A stretch of 64,000 bases of DNA from Citricoccus sp. K5. GTDB taxonomy: Bacteria; Actinomycetota; Actinomycetes; Actinomycetales; Micrococcaceae. The position numbers and the translations under genes were made by a program. The DNA lies in NCBI RefSeq assembly GCF_902506195.1, contig NZ_LR732817.1, forward strand, positions 3,377,407 through 3,441,406, read 5' to 3'. This document shows positions 1 through 8,501 of this stretch, in pieces. The notes under the pieces were generated by a model, which saw only the letters and a program-made list of their open reading frames with translations, was not told where the DNA came from and searched no databases. The first letter of the stretch is position 1; the number at the start of each line of letters is the position of its first letter.

Positions 1-2
1 CG

Positions 3-290
3 GAGAAGCCGCCGTATGATCCTGACGACCCCGAGACCTGGGCTCCCGATGGCATCATGACCTCGATCTCCACCGGGGTGCGCTACCTGCAGCAGCCGCC
101 GGAGACGAACGTGGAGTGTGCCAACGGCCAGCTGATGGACCAAGGCCCGGGAGAGGACTCCGAGGGCACCCCGGTCTGGCCGCTCGGACTGGGCATCCAG
201 GTCGCCGTGGCCGCTGCCCTGTTCGCGTGGGGCCGCCAGCGGCTGGTGGCCCCGGCCGCCCGCCTGCCGCGCGGGACCCGCGTGGCGTGA
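3..290 (+). CDS. C-terminal fragment of a membrane protein, possibly an ABC-2-type permease
   Basis: The reading frame is open from the window edge (base 3) to a TGA at 288-290, so only about 95 C-terminal residues are visible. They contain a hydrophilic Cys-containing stretch, one hydrophobic segment (IQVAVAAALFAW) and a basic tail ending RLPRGTRVA. That tail resembles the ends of actinobacterial ABC-2 permeases, but this is recall rather than a search, and the family cannot be fixed from one membrane segment. It converges on ehuA with a 13-bp gap. The internal ATG at 57 is unlikely to be a start because the frame continues upstream without a stop. Confidence 0.45.
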   Translation, partial: EKPPYDPDDPETWAPDGIMTSISTGVRYLQQPPETNVECANGQLMDQGPGEDSEGTPVWPLGLGIQVAVAAALFAWGRQRLVAPAARLPRGTRVA

Positions 291-303
291 CCGGCCGGCG
301 TCG

Positions 304-1182
304 TCAGCGGGTGCCGATCTGCCCCTCGCCGAGGACTGCACGAAGGAACTTCTTCGTGCGGTCATGGGTCGGCGCTGTGAACATGGTGTTCGGTTCGGCG
401 TCCTCCACGATCGCGCCGCCGTCGAACATCAGCACCCGGTCCGAGACGTCCCGGGCGAACTGCATCTCGTGGGTGACGATCAGCATGGTGATGTCCGTGG
501 TGTCCGCGATGTTCCGCAGGATGCCGAGCACCTCGTCCACGATCTCCGGATCCAGCGCGGAGGTCACCTCGTCCAGCAACAGGATCTCCGGGTCCATCGC
601 CAGTGCGCGGGCGATGGCCACGCGCTGCTGCTGACCGCCGGACAGGGACGATGGGTGGGCGTCCGCCTTGTCATCCAACCCGACCTTGTGCAGCAGGTCC
701 TTGGCCTTGGCCCGGGCCTCGTCCTTGGACTGGCCCAGCACGTGGATGGGGGACTCGGTGATGTTCTCCAGCACGGTCATGTTCGGGAACAGGTTGAACT
801 GCTGGAACACCATGCCGATCCGAGTGCGGGTCTTCTTGATCTCCTTGTTGGACAGCCGGACCCGCTTGCCACCGTCGATGCGGTGGGTCAGGGGGTGCCC
901 GTCGATGAGGATCATCCCGTCCGTGGCCTCCTCCAGGGTCATGACCAGCCGCAGGATGGTGGTCTTGCCGGAGCCGGACGGACCGATCAGGGTTACCCGC
1001 TCACCCTTGTTGACGTGGAAGTTCAGGTCCTTGAGCACCACGTTGTCACCGAAGCGCTTCTCCACGTCCCGGAACTCGATGATGGGGGCGGCGCCCCTTG
1101 TGGCGTGGTCGGCGGCAGCCGCAGTGGCACCACCGGCGCGGTCACCGGGGGCGGTGGCACCGGGGTCAGTAGGCGTAGGCAA
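304..1182 (-). CDS. ehuA: Ectoine/hydroxyectoine ABC transporter, ATP-binding protein EhuA
   Basis: This is the cytoplasmic ATPase of a polar amino acid-type importer (292 aa). Visible motifs are Walker A GPSGSGKTT (residues 67-75), the Q-loop FQQFNLF, signature LSGGQQQR (180-187) and Walker B ILLLDEVTSALD. The DEV in place of the usual DEP after Walker B is, as I recall, common in EhuA. No ATG lies before the conserved region. I chose the TTG at 1182-1180 because GGAG sits 7 nt upstream of it, inside the end of ehuD, giving a 17-nt overlap. A longer frame reaches 1323 but would cover ehuD. It is the last gene of ehuBCDA. The assignment rests on gene order and on the EhuB-like binding protein; another compatible solute remains possible. 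Confidence 0.85.
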   Translation of the reverse strand: MPTPTDPGATAPGDRAGGATAAAADHATRGAAPIIEFRDVEKRFGDNVVLKDLNFHVNKGERVTLIGPSGSGKTTILRLVMTLEEATDGMILIDGHPLTHRIDGGKRVRLSNKEIKKTRTRIGMVFQQFNLFPNMTVLENITESPIHVLGQSKDEARAKAKDLLHKVGLDDKADAHPSSLSGGQQQRVAIARALAMDPEILLLDEVTSALDPEIVDEVLGILRNIADTTDITMLIVTHEMQFARDVSDRVLMFDGGAIVEDAEPNTMFTAPTHDRTKKFLRAVLGEGQIGTR

Positions 1183-1828
1183 GTCGCTTCTCCAATCGGC
1201 GGACGAGGACGGATGTGGGGTAGCTGGCCAGCAGGAAGATGATGCCGGCCAGCGTGATGGCCTCCACGTAGCGGAAGTTGTTGCCACCGAAGATCTGGGC
1301 GGCGTTGACCATCTCCACCACACCGATCACCAGCAGGAACGGCGTGTCCTTGAACATGGAGATGGCGTAGTTGCCCAGGGCCGGCACGGTGGCGCGCAGG
1401 GCCTGGGGGATCACGACGGCGGTCCAGGTGCGTCGCGTGGACATGGACAGTGCCGTGGTGGCCTCCCACTGGCCCTTCGGCACGGCATCGATGCCGGCGC
1501 GGTACACCTCGGACATGTACGTCGAGTAGTGGATGCCGAACACCACGATCCCGATGGTGATCGCATCGAACATCAGGAACGTGTAGTAGGCGAACAGCAG
1601 CTGCACGACGATCGGGGTCATCCGGATGAAACTGACGATCCACTTGACGATCCCGGAGATCGGCTGCGGAGCCAGTCGGATGATCATGGCCCAGACCAGG
1701 CCGAGGACGGCCGCGATCAGGGTGGAGACCACCGTGACCAACAGAGTGACGGTCAGGAATCCCTCGAGGATGTCCGGCAGGGCGCGGAAGGCGATGTCCC
1801 AGTCCCATGCGGAGTTCTGGTTCTGCAT
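1166..1828 (-). CDS. ehuD: Ectoine/hydroxyectoine ABC transporter, permease EhuD
   Basis: This is an inner-membrane permease (220 aa) of the HisMQ/GlnP family, with several transmembrane segments and an EAA-type cytoplasmic loop (GIDAVPKGQWEATTALSMS). It would pair with EhuC to form the channel. The ATG at 1828-1826 shares one base with the ehuC stop (TGATG) and follows GGAGGTGGAGTC, so translation is probably coupled. Its 3' end overlaps the TTG start proposed for ehuA. The loop is nearly identical to that of EhuC, as expected for paired permeases. Confidence 0.88.
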   Translation of the reverse strand: MQNQNSAWDWDIAFRALPDILEGFLTVTLLVTVVSTLIAAVLGLVWAMIIRLAPQPISGIVKWIVSFIRMTPIVVQLLFAYYTFLMFDAITIGIVVFGIHYSTYMSEVYRAGIDAVPKGQWEATTALSMSTRRTWTAVVIPQALRATVPALGNYAISMFKDTPFLLVIGVVEMVNAAQIFGGNNFRYVEAITLAGIIFLLASYPTSVLVRRLEKRLAYAY

Positions 1829-2565
1829 CAGACTCCACCTCCCGCCGTGGACAGTGAGTTCTTGTTGGTGGGCGTGGGTGAGAGGACCTCACGCAGGGAC
1901 GGGCCCCGGCCCAGCCGATGCTTGGCGCGGGCCTCCAACGCATTCATGAAGAGCGTCAGGATCAGGGCGAGGAGGAAGTACCCCACCAGCCCGACGGCGG
2001 CGTAGGCCCAGAACGTGTCAGTCTGCCGGGTGAGCTGGTCCAGGTAGAACGTGAAGTCCCGCAGGAGGATGACGCTGACGATGGCCGTGCCCTTGAGCAG
2101 GTGGACCATCAGGCTGGCCAGGGACGGGATCATCAGGGCCCAGGCCTGCGGGAAGATCACCCGCCGCATCCGGTGGACCGGAGACATGGACAAGGCGGTG
2201 GTGGCTTCCCACTGTCCGCGCGGCACCGAGGCGATGGAGCCGCGCACCACCTCGGCGGAGTAGGCCCCGTAGTTCAGTCCCAAGGCGAGTACGCCCACGA
2301 CCATGCCGGGCAGCTCCACCCCGAGCTGGGGCAGCACGAAGAAGATGAAGAACAGCTGGACCACCAAAGAGGTTCCGCGGAAGAACTCGATGATGATCCG
2401 GCCGGGGATGGCCAGGGCCTTGTTGGAGGCCCCGGCCATCAATCCCAGGACAACTGCGAGGACGAGGGACAGTGCCGAGCCCATGACGGTGAGCTGGATG
2501 GTCACCCACAGTCCCTGTGCCAGGAGCGGCCAGGCCTCCGCTGTGGCGTGGAGGTTGTCAAGCAC
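1828..2565 (-). CDS. ehuC: Ectoine/hydroxyectoine ABC transporter, permease EhuC
   Basis: This is the second inner-membrane permease (245 aa) of the HisMQ/GlnP family, with about five hydrophobic segments and the EAA loop SIASVPRGQWEATTALSMS. The start is a GTG at 2565-2563, six bases after the ehuB stop. The ribosome site before it is poor, so translation is probably coupled to ehuB. The C-terminal tail after the last membrane segment (EARAKHRLGRGPSLREVL and on) is hydrophilic. Operon position between the binding protein and EhuD supports the name. Confidence 0.86.
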   Translation of the reverse strand: MLDNLHATAEAWPLLAQGLWVTIQLTVMGSALSLVLAVVLGLMAGASNKALAIPGRIIIEFFRGTSLVVQLFFIFFVLPQLGVELPGMVVGVLALGLNYGAYSAEVVRGSIASVPRGQWEATTALSMSPVHRMRRVIFPQAWALMIPSLASLMVHLLKGTAIVSVILLRDFTFYLDQLTRQTDTFWAYAAVGLVGYFLLALILTLFMNALEARAKHRLGRGPSLREVLSPTPTNKNSLSTAGGGV

Positions 2566-2571
2566 CGACTA

Positions 2572-3546
2572 TCAGCCCAGTTCGCCTGCGCACAGCTGTT
2601 CGGTGGTCAGGTCCTCCGGGGGGAGGTTCTCGGCGGTGAAGCCGTAGTCACCCACCACCTCGAGGTAGGTCTCCTCGGACTCGGTGACGGAGCCCAGCGC
2701 CTCGTTGTACGCCTCCAGCAACTCGGTGTCATCCTGGCGGAACACGGTGCCGCCGGCGCCGATCTGCTCCACGTCGTCGATCACCTGGACGAAGGCGTCG
2801 GTGGTCTCCACACCGGCATCCGGGTTCTCCTCAGCGAGGGTGTTCAGCGAGATCGCGGTCATGGCGAAGGCGTCCGCGCGGCCGTTGGCCACGGTGTCCA
2901 TGCCGGTCTGGGCGTCCGGGACGGACTGGACGTCCAGACCGAGGGACTCGGCGTAGCCGGCCTCGATGCCGCCGGCCAGCACGGCCAGGTTCACGCGCTC
3001 GCCGGCGTCCATCTTCTCCTTGACCGAGTCCAGGTCGGTCAGGCCCAGCGGATTGCCCTCGGCCACCATCAGGGTGGTGGTGTACATGATCTCCGGATCG
3101 GAGAAGGCGGCCTGCGCGCAACGGTCCGGGAGGATGGACATGCCCGCTGAGACGGCATCGAAGCGGCCGGCGTTCAGGCCCGGAATCAGGGAGTTCCACT
3201 CCACCAGTTCGGCCTCGACGTTCTCGATGCCCATGTCCGCGAAGATCTTCTCGTGCATGGCCACGGTGGCCCCGGCGGGTTCGCCGCCATCGAGGTAGGA
3301 GTAGGGGACCTCGCCGGCGATGCCGACGGTGATGGTGCCTTCTTCCTGGAGTCGCTCGAGGGTGTTGCCCGCGGCTGCGGTGGTGCCCTCGCCGCCCTCT
3401 GAGCCGCCCTCAGCACCGCCGTCACCCCCGCCGCAGGCCGTGAGCATCAAAGCCGAGGCGGCAACCAGGCCGGCGCCCTGCAGGATCCGGCGCCTGCGGG
3501 ACGTGCCGGTGGGAGAGGTCATGGTGGTCAGGTGCTGGATGGTCAT
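2572..3546 (-). CDS. ehuB: Ectoine/hydroxyectoine-binding lipoprotein EhuB
   Basis: This is the extracytoplasmic solute-binding protein (324 aa) of the family 3 type. It has an Arg-rich N-terminus, a hydrophobic segment and a lipobox LTAC (Cys38), followed by a Gly/Glu/Ser-rich linker. The mature part starts LERLQEEGTITVGIAGEVPYS and contains LIPGLNAGRFDAVSAGMSIL and DRCAQAAFSDPE, which match my recollection of EhuB. The ATG at 3546 was chosen over the in-frame ATG at 3522 because GAGGAG lies 7 nt before it. First gene of ehuBCDA; ectoine uptake serves osmoprotection or nutrition. Regulation by the divergent GntR protein is inferred. Confidence 0.86.
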   Translation of the reverse strand: MTIQHLTTMTSPTGTSRRRRILQGAGLVAASALMLTACGGGDGGAEGGSEGGEGTTAAAGNTLERLQEEGTITVGIAGEVPYSYLDGGEPAGATVAMHEKIFADMGIENVEAELVEWNSLIPGLNAGRFDAVSAGMSILPDRCAQAAFSDPEIMYTTTLMVAEGNPLGLTDLDSVKEKMDAGERVNLAVLAGGIEAGYAESLGLDVQSVPDAQTGMDTVANGRADAFAMTAISLNTLAEENPDAGVETTDAFVQVIDDVEQIGAGGTVFRQDDTELLEAYNEALGSVTESEETYLEVVGDYGFTAENLPPEDLTTEQLCAGELG

Positions 3547-3762
3547 GGCGTGCTCCTCAGCTGTCCGGACCTCCCGGGCTGCCGGCGGGAGGGCCGGTGG
3601 TGCGAATCGTGACGGTGCTTGGGTGCGGTGCGTCGTGGTCTGGGCGATGCGCGGAAGCGGTCACAGGAGGGTCGGGGATCGCCCCGCACTGTGGCCGGCG
3701 CCACGGAAATCGCTGGCAACCTGGGGCCGACGTTAGCAGAATGTGAACGGGGCCACCATTGG

Positions 3763-3789
3763 ATCGTCGACCTGAAGAATGTCGACAAT
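3763..3789. promoter_or_regulatory. Inverted repeat with two GTCGAC boxes, candidate GntR operator
   Basis: ATCGTCGAC (3763-3771) and GTCGACAAT (3781-3789) form a near-perfect inverted repeat with a 9-bp spacer in the 315-bp gap between ehuB and the GntR gene. The second box contains the palindrome TGTCGACA, which resembles the TnGTnnnACnA core of FadR-like GntR operators. Binding is inferred. No convincing -35/-10 pair was found for either gene. Confidence 0.5.
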
Positions 3790-3802
3790 GTAACGATTCG
3801 CG

Positions 3803-3848
3803 TGGAATGATCAGGGTTCGTCGCATGGAATGATCGTGGTTGCGTCGA
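3803..3848 (+). repeat. Tandem imperfect 23-bp repeat in the GntR leader
   Basis: Two adjacent copies start with TGGAATGATC (3803 and 3826) and continue with GGTT plus CGTCG, differing by substitutions and one shifted base. They end 13 bp before the start codon of the GntR gene, between the inverted repeat and the ribosome site, so they could be operator half-sites or a leader element. Confidence 0.55.
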
Positions 3849-3861
3849 AAGGAACCGCCAC

Positions 3862-4644
3862 ATGAACCAGACCCAGGACCGGGGTTCGGCCCGCCGGAAC
3901 GGACCGGTCACCAGGCCCTTGGTCAACACGGTGCGCCGTCCCTCGACGGTCGACCTGATCGCCGTGGAACTGCGCAACGCGATCTATGGGGGCACCCTGA
4001 TGCCGGGGTCCTCCGTCCGCGAGGCCGAGGTGGCCTCCCAACTCGGGGTCAGCCGCGGACCCCTGCGGGAATCGGCCCAGCGACTGGTCCAGGAGGGCTT
4101 GCTCGTGGCCCGTCCGGGGGCAGGCCTGCGCGTGGTGACCGTCGGCGCGGACCAGGTCGAGGATCTCTACCAGGCCCGGCTCGCGATCGAGAGCGCGGCC
4201 GTGCGTCAGATCGCCGCACTGGATCCCGAAGAGCGGCGTCGGCACATCGCCTCGGCCGAGGACCTGCTGGCCGCACTGGCCTCTGCGCTCGAGGACGGCT
4301 CTGATGCCCGCCGGATCGGGGATGCGGACCTGGATCTGCACTACGGTCTGGTCGAGGCCACCGGCAACCTGCGGCTGATGTCCTTCGCCTCCACGCTGAT
4401 CATCCAGACGCGCGTCGCAGCGCTCTCGCATGCCGACGGCTATGTGGTGCGCACGGACATCCTCGACGTCCACCGCACGCTGCTGCGCCAGCTCTCTGGC
4501 GGCGACGGTCAGGCCGCGTCGGAGACCCTGGAGGGCCACTTCCAGCAGACGGTGGACCGCCTGCTCGGACGTCTGCAGGAGCCCTTCAGCACCGTCTCCG
4601 GCGAGGCCGACGGCTCACATTTCTCCTTCAATCGCCTGCCCTGA
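3862..4644 (+). CDS. GntR-family (FadR/FCD) transcriptional regulator
   Basis: This protein (260 aa) has an N-terminal winged helix (about residues 30-95; VDLIAVELRNAIYGGTLMPG, then VASQLGVSRGPLRESAQRL as the recognition helix region) and an all-helical FCD ligand domain (about 105-235). In the FCD domain, D and H residues such as DLDLHYGLVEATGN fit the usual metal/acid-binding pocket. The ATG follows AAGGAA at good spacing. It is divergent from ehuBCDA across a gap with an inverted repeat and a tandem repeat, so ligand-responsive control of ectoine uptake and of itself is the likely role. The better-known ectoine regulators EnuR (MocR type) and EutR are different families. Confidence 0.85.
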   Translation: MNQTQDRGSARRNGPVTRPLVNTVRRPSTVDLIAVELRNAIYGGTLMPGSSVREAEVASQLGVSRGPLRESAQRLVQEGLLVARPGAGLRVVTVGADQVEDLYQARLAIESAAVRQIAALDPEERRRHIASAEDLLAALASALEDGSDARRIGDADLDLHYGLVEATGNLRLMSFASTLIIQTRVAALSHADGYVVRTDILDVHRTLLRQLSGGDGQAASETLEGHFQQTVDRLLGRLQEPFSTVSGEADGSHFSFNRLP

Positions 4645-4670
4645 TCCCTGCGCTGTCCAGGGGTACGGAG

Positions 4671-5282
4671 TCAGCCGGCGACGTTGCGCCGGCCCTCGAA
4701 GGCCCGCCCGAGGGTGACCTCGTCGGCGTATTCGAGGTCTCCGCCCACCGGTAGTCCGGAGGCCAGGCGCGTGACCTTCAGACCCGTCGAGCCGAGCATC
4801 CGGGCCAGGTAGGTGGCGGTCGCCTCGCCCTCGAGGTTCGGATCGGTCGCGAGGATGACCTCCTCGATCTCGGCATCCTGTAACCGGGTCAACAGCTCGC
4901 GGATGTGAAGCTGGTCCGGGCCGATGCCCGCGATCGGATTGATGGAGCCGCCGAGCACGTGGTACCGGCCGCGGAAGGTGCGGGTCCGCTCGATCGCCAT
5001 GACGTCCTTGGACTCCTCCACCACGCAGATCTGGGCACGGTCCCGCCGTTCGTCACGGCAGATGGAGCACGTCTCCTGTTCAGAGACGTTGAAGCAGATG
5101 CTGCAGTGCTTGACCTTGTCCTTGACCGTGCGGATCGCGTCGGCCAGCCGCATCATGTCCTCCGCATCGGCCTCCAGGACGTGGAAGGCGATGCGTTGGG
5201 CAGACTTCGGCCCGATGCCGGGCAGCCGTCCGAGCTCGTCGATCAGGTCCTGGACCGCACCTTCGTACACGCTACCGACCAC
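4671..5282 (-). CDS. recR: Recombination protein RecR
   Basis: This is the recombination mediator (203 aa) that works with RecO and RecF to load RecA at gaps. It shows the N-terminal helix-hairpin-helix ([21 protein letters not shown]), the four-Cys zinc finger ([16 protein letters not shown]), the Toprim domain ([14 protein letters not shown]) and the C-terminal [12 protein letters not shown] motif. Length is normal. The start is GTG: the frame begins at 5282, but most homologues begin at the equivalent of VYEGAVQDL, which is the GTG at 5270. Neither has a strong ribosome site. It lies 75 bp after dnaX in the usual dnaX-recR order. Confidence 0.96.
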   Translation of the reverse strand: MVGSVYEGAVQDLIDELGRLPGIGPKSAQRIAFHVLEADAEDMMRLADAIRTVKDKVKHCSICFNVSEQETCSICRDERRDRAQICVVEESKDVMAIERTRTFRGRYHVLGGSINPIAGIGPDQLHIRELLTRLQDAEIEEVILATDPNLEGEATATYLARMLGSTGLKVTRLASGLPVGGDLEYADEVTLGRAFEGRRNVAG

Positions 5283-5357
5283 TTTCTGCGTTGCTGGACC
5301 GGCCGATGAGCCGGAAGGGAGGGTTCCTGCGGGGCCAGGAGCGTCGGTTCAGACGCG

Positions 5358-8300
5358 TCAGGACAGGGGACTCCCGTCCAGCATGCGCTCCTCGATGAAG
5401 CGGCCGCCCAGCAGTCGCTCGACCACCTTGCGTCCGGCGATGCCGGATTCCTCAATGGTGATGTCGTCCTCGCTGGGAACCTCGTCGCTCCAGTTTACGG
5501 ACCCCGGTGCTCCGTTCCCGGTCGCACCGCCGCCGCCGTCAGAAGTTTCCGACGCCGGCCCCGCCACCCCGGGGGCTCCGGGCCCGCCAGCGCCTCCCCC
5601 TGCGGTTCCCGCGGCGGATGCACCGCCCTGGGACTGGTTGTACTCCTCCATCATCTGCTGGAAGCGGCTGGACCGCCGGTGGTGGGGAGTCTCCGCAGCA
5701 GGCGCCGGTGCGCTGACCGGCGTGGCCTCACGCGCGGCCATCATCTCGGCCTCCGGCTTGGCGAACGACGGGATGCCGCCGAAGCCGGGCTCCGGACGAG
5801 GGATCGGAGCAGCGGTGGGCGTGGGACGGGGGATCGGAGCCGCAGTGGGTTCGGGCCGCGGGATGCCACTCGCAACGGGCGCCGGAGTCGGAGCCTGCAA
5901 CGGAGCCGGAGCCGGAGCTGGCATAGGAGCCGGAACTGGGGCCGGGGTGGGATCCTCGCCCCACTGGCGTGCATAGCCGCCGTCGTCCTCTGGCTCGGGC
6001 TCGTCGTCATAAGGGGGCGGCGGGACATCGTCGGACGGGTAGGGTCCGCCGGAACCATCCCAGTCGGAGACCGGAACGTCGTCGGCGGCCAAGTCCTCCG
6101 GCTCGGAGGGGTTCCCGGGTCCGGTGGCGGCTTCCTCGACGGGATCGAGGGAGCTCTCATCGTCGGCGTTGGCCTCGCTGCCGGCGTCCACATCCGCTTC
6201 AACAGGGGCATCGACATGGGCATCGCTACTCGCGCCGACCTGCGCATCAACCACGGCGTCAGGGACATTGCCGGGCTCATCCTTGGCATGAGCCGCCTGG
6301 GCCTGAGCGGTCGAGGTCTCGGCCGTCACCTGAGCGTCGGGCGGGGTCGGCGCCACGACGCCGCCCTGTGGTCCAGGATCCGCAGCGGGTTCGGCGGAGG
6401 GCTCGCCGCCGATCACCGCGGCAGATGCTGGTTCTTCAGGTGCGGGTGCGGAATCGGGCCGCGGTGCGTCCGGTTGCGGGGCCGCCAGTGCGGGGCGGCC
6501 CTCAGCTTTTGGGCTGGAACCACCCGCTGGCGCGGATCCTCCGGTGATGAGATCCAGCTGCGGCTGGATCCCGAGGACCGAGTGGACCGCCTCGGAGATG
6601 ACCTGGTCGCCACCGCGCCGCTGGACGGTGTCCCGGGGGCCGTCGCCGGAGAAGCCGATGGTCAGCAGCTGACCGTCGAAACCCGCCACCGAGGCGTTCT
6701 GGGAGACCAGCATCCAGACGAGCCGTGAGTGCTCCTCCAGGTAACCGAGGATCTCGGGCCACGCCCGGCGGATCATCTCCACCTGCGAGGCGGAACCGCC
6801 TTGCGTGGTAGGAGTGGCCGGCGGTGCTGCCGGAGTGGACCCTGCTGCCGGCGGCGCTGCCGAGCGGTCCGGAGTCTCGGCGGCAGGCATGGACGGCGGG
6901 CCGGCGTGGGTCCCTGCGGACTCATCGGCGGCCGGGGCGTTGCGCTGCTCGACGTCCTGCTCACCCTGCTGCCCACCCCGCTGCTCGACCTGCTGCCCAC
7001 CCCGCTGATCGACGTGCTGCTCAGCACGCCGCTCATCTTGTTGCTCGGCGCACGGCGCATGGACGTCCTGGGCCGCGGGGGCCGACTGATCGGAGGTCTC
7101 GCCACGTTTCATCGCGGCCCGGGCCAGGGCCGCACCGGACAGGCCCGACGCGCCAGCTCCACCGGCCGGAGCACCCTGCGAAGCCTGCTGGTGACTGTCG
7201 GTGGAGTAGCCGGCGTTCGCTCCCGCGGACGCAGTCCGGGCTGCACCAGAGGTGACCGGCGCGGAAGGTGCGGGGCGACCGGGAGCGGCGGGGCCGGCGT
7301 CGTGCGCTGCGGGGTTCTCACCGGAATCCGGGGCACCGCCATAGGCGAGCCGCCGTTCGATCCGGTCCAGGCGGGCGGCCAGGCCGCGCTCGGTGGCATC
7401 CGTGGTGGGCAGCATCAGCCGGGCCATGAGCAGCTCGAGGTGCAACCGCGGGCTCGTGGCGCCGACCATCTCGGTGAGCGCCTGGTTGGTGATGTCCGCG
7501 GCGCGGGAGATCTCGCCATGTCCGAGCTGTGCCGACTGCGACTCGAGGCGGCGGACCTGGTCCTCGGGCATGCCGTGCAGCACGGCCGAGGCCGAGTCCG
7601 GCATGGCCTTGACGATGATCAGGTCCCGGAAGCGCTCCAGCAGGTCCTCCACGAAGCGGCGGGGATCCTGGCCGGACTGCACCACGCGGTCGACCACGCG
7701 GAAGACGGTCTGGGAGTCGGCGGCGGCCACGGCATCGACCACGTCGTCCAGCAGGGCGTCCGGGGTGTAGCCGAGCAGGTTCACGGCCAGGTCATAGCCG
7801 ATGGCACCCTGGGCGGCCCCGGCCATGAGCTGATCGAGCACGGACAGGGTGTCACGCACGGAGCCGCCGCCGGAGCGGACCACCAGGGACAGCACGCCCG
7901 GCTCCACCTCCATGTTCTCCTGCACGCACAGCCGCTCGAGGTACTCCATGAGCGGTTCCGGCGGCACCAGGCGGAACGGGTAGTGGTGCGTGCGGGAGCG
8001 GACGGTGCCGATCACCTTGTCCGGCTCCGTGGTGGCGAAGATGAACTTGATGTGGGGCGGTGGCTCCTCCACGATCTTCAGCAGGGCGTTGAAGCCCGCC
8101 GAGGTGACCATGTGGGCCTCATCGATGATGAAGATCTTGTAGCGGTCCCGAACGGGGGCGAAGGTGGCGCGTTCGCGCAGGTCACGGGCATCGTCCACGC
8201 CGCCGTGCGAAGCAGCGTCGATCTCGATGACGTCCAGGGAGCCGGGGCCGCCGGTGGACAGCTCGCGGCAGGAATCGCAGACCCCGCACGGACGACCGGT

Positions 8301-8501
8301 GGGACCCTCGGCACAGTTCAGGCAGCGTGCGAGGACGCGGGCCGAGGTCGTCTTGCCGCAGCCGCGCGGCCCGGAGAAGAGATAGGCATGGTTGACCCGG
8401 TCCTTGGACAGGGCGGTCATCAGCGGCACGGTGACGTGCTCCTGGCCAATGATGTCCTCGAAGGAGTCGGGACGGTAGCGGCGGTACAGGGCGGTAGTCA
8501 C
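5358..8501 (-). CDS. dnaX: DNA polymerase III subunit gamma/tau
   Basis: This is the clamp-loader ATPase (1047 aa). The N-terminal AAA+ domain holds Walker A SGPRGCGKTT (43-52), a zinc module (Cys60, 63, 72, 75, 78), Walker B IIDEAH (126-130) and the linker-proximal ALTEMVGATSPRLHLELL segment. Residues from about 380 to the end are a long Pro/Ala/Glu-rich region interrupted by a tau-like domain (EMIRRAWPEILGYLEEHSRLVWM). It holds a Gln/Gly-rich repeat and a Pro-Arg-Pro-Glu repeat. The length is at the top of the actinobacterial range. The GTG start overlaps the gluQ stop by GTGA and AAGG lies upstream. Confidence 0.96.
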   Translation of the reverse strand: MTTALYRRYRPDSFEDIIGQEHVTVPLMTALSKDRVNHAYLFSGPRGCGKTTSARVLARCLNCAEGPTGRPCGVCDSCRELSTGGPGSLDVIEIDAASHGGVDDARDLRERATFAPVRDRYKIFIIDEAHMVTSAGFNALLKIVEEPPPHIKFIFATTEPDKVIGTVRSRTHHYPFRLVPPEPLMEYLERLCVQENMEVEPGVLSLVVRSGGGSVRDTLSVLDQLMAGAAQGAIGYDLAVNLLGYTPDALLDDVVDAVAAADSQTVFRVVDRVVQSGQDPRRFVEDLLERFRDLIIVKAMPDSASAVLHGMPEDQVRRLESQSAQLGHGEISRAADITNQALTEMVGATSPRLHLELLMARLMLPTTDATERGLAARLDRIERRLAYGGAPDSGENPAAHDAGPAAPGRPAPSAPVTSGAARTASAGANAGYSTDSHQQASQGAPAGGAGASGLSGAALARAAMKRGETSDQSAPAAQDVHAPCAEQQDERRAEQHVDQRGGQQVEQRGGQQGEQDVEQRNAPAADESAGTHAGPPSMPAAETPDRSAAPPAAGSTPAAPPATPTTQGGSASQVEMIRRAWPEILGYLEEHSRLVWMLVSQNASVAGFDGQLLTIGFSGDGPRDTVQRRGGDQVISEAVHSVLGIQPQLDLITGGSAPAGGSSPKAEGRPALAAPQPDAPRPDSAPAPEEPASAAVIGGEPSAEPAADPGPQGGVVAPTPPDAQVTAETSTAQAQAAHAKDEPGNVPDAVVDAQVGASSDAHVDAPVEADVDAGSEANADDESSLDPVEEAATGPGNPSEPEDLAADDVPVSDWDGSGGPYPSDDVPPPPYDDEPEPEDDGGYARQWGEDPTPAPVPAPMPAPAPAPLQAPTPAPVASGIPRPEPTAAPIPRPTPTAAPIPRPEPGFGGIPSFAKPEAEMMAAREATPVSAPAPAAETPHHRRSSRFQQMMEEYNQSQGGASAAGTAGGGAGGPGAPGVAGPASETSDGGGGATGNGAPGSVNWSDEVPSEDDITIEESGIAGRKVVERLLGGRFIEERMLDGSPLS
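6966..7013 (-). repeat. Tandem 24-bp repeat inside dnaX linker
   Basis: Two adjacent 24-bp copies differ by a single base (CTGCTCGAC versus CTGATCGAC at their ends). On the coding strand they encode DQRGGQQV and EQRGGQQG in the disordered linker of tau. Such in-frame repeats vary in length between strains. Confidence 0.8.

Noticed and set aside
364-1242. Long plus-strand frames opposite ehu, dnaX, crt and PaaX genes
   Set aside because: High GC leaves antisense frames open. These show no family motifs, have odd composition (runs of Gly, His, Gln, Arg) and lie fully over well-supported genes.
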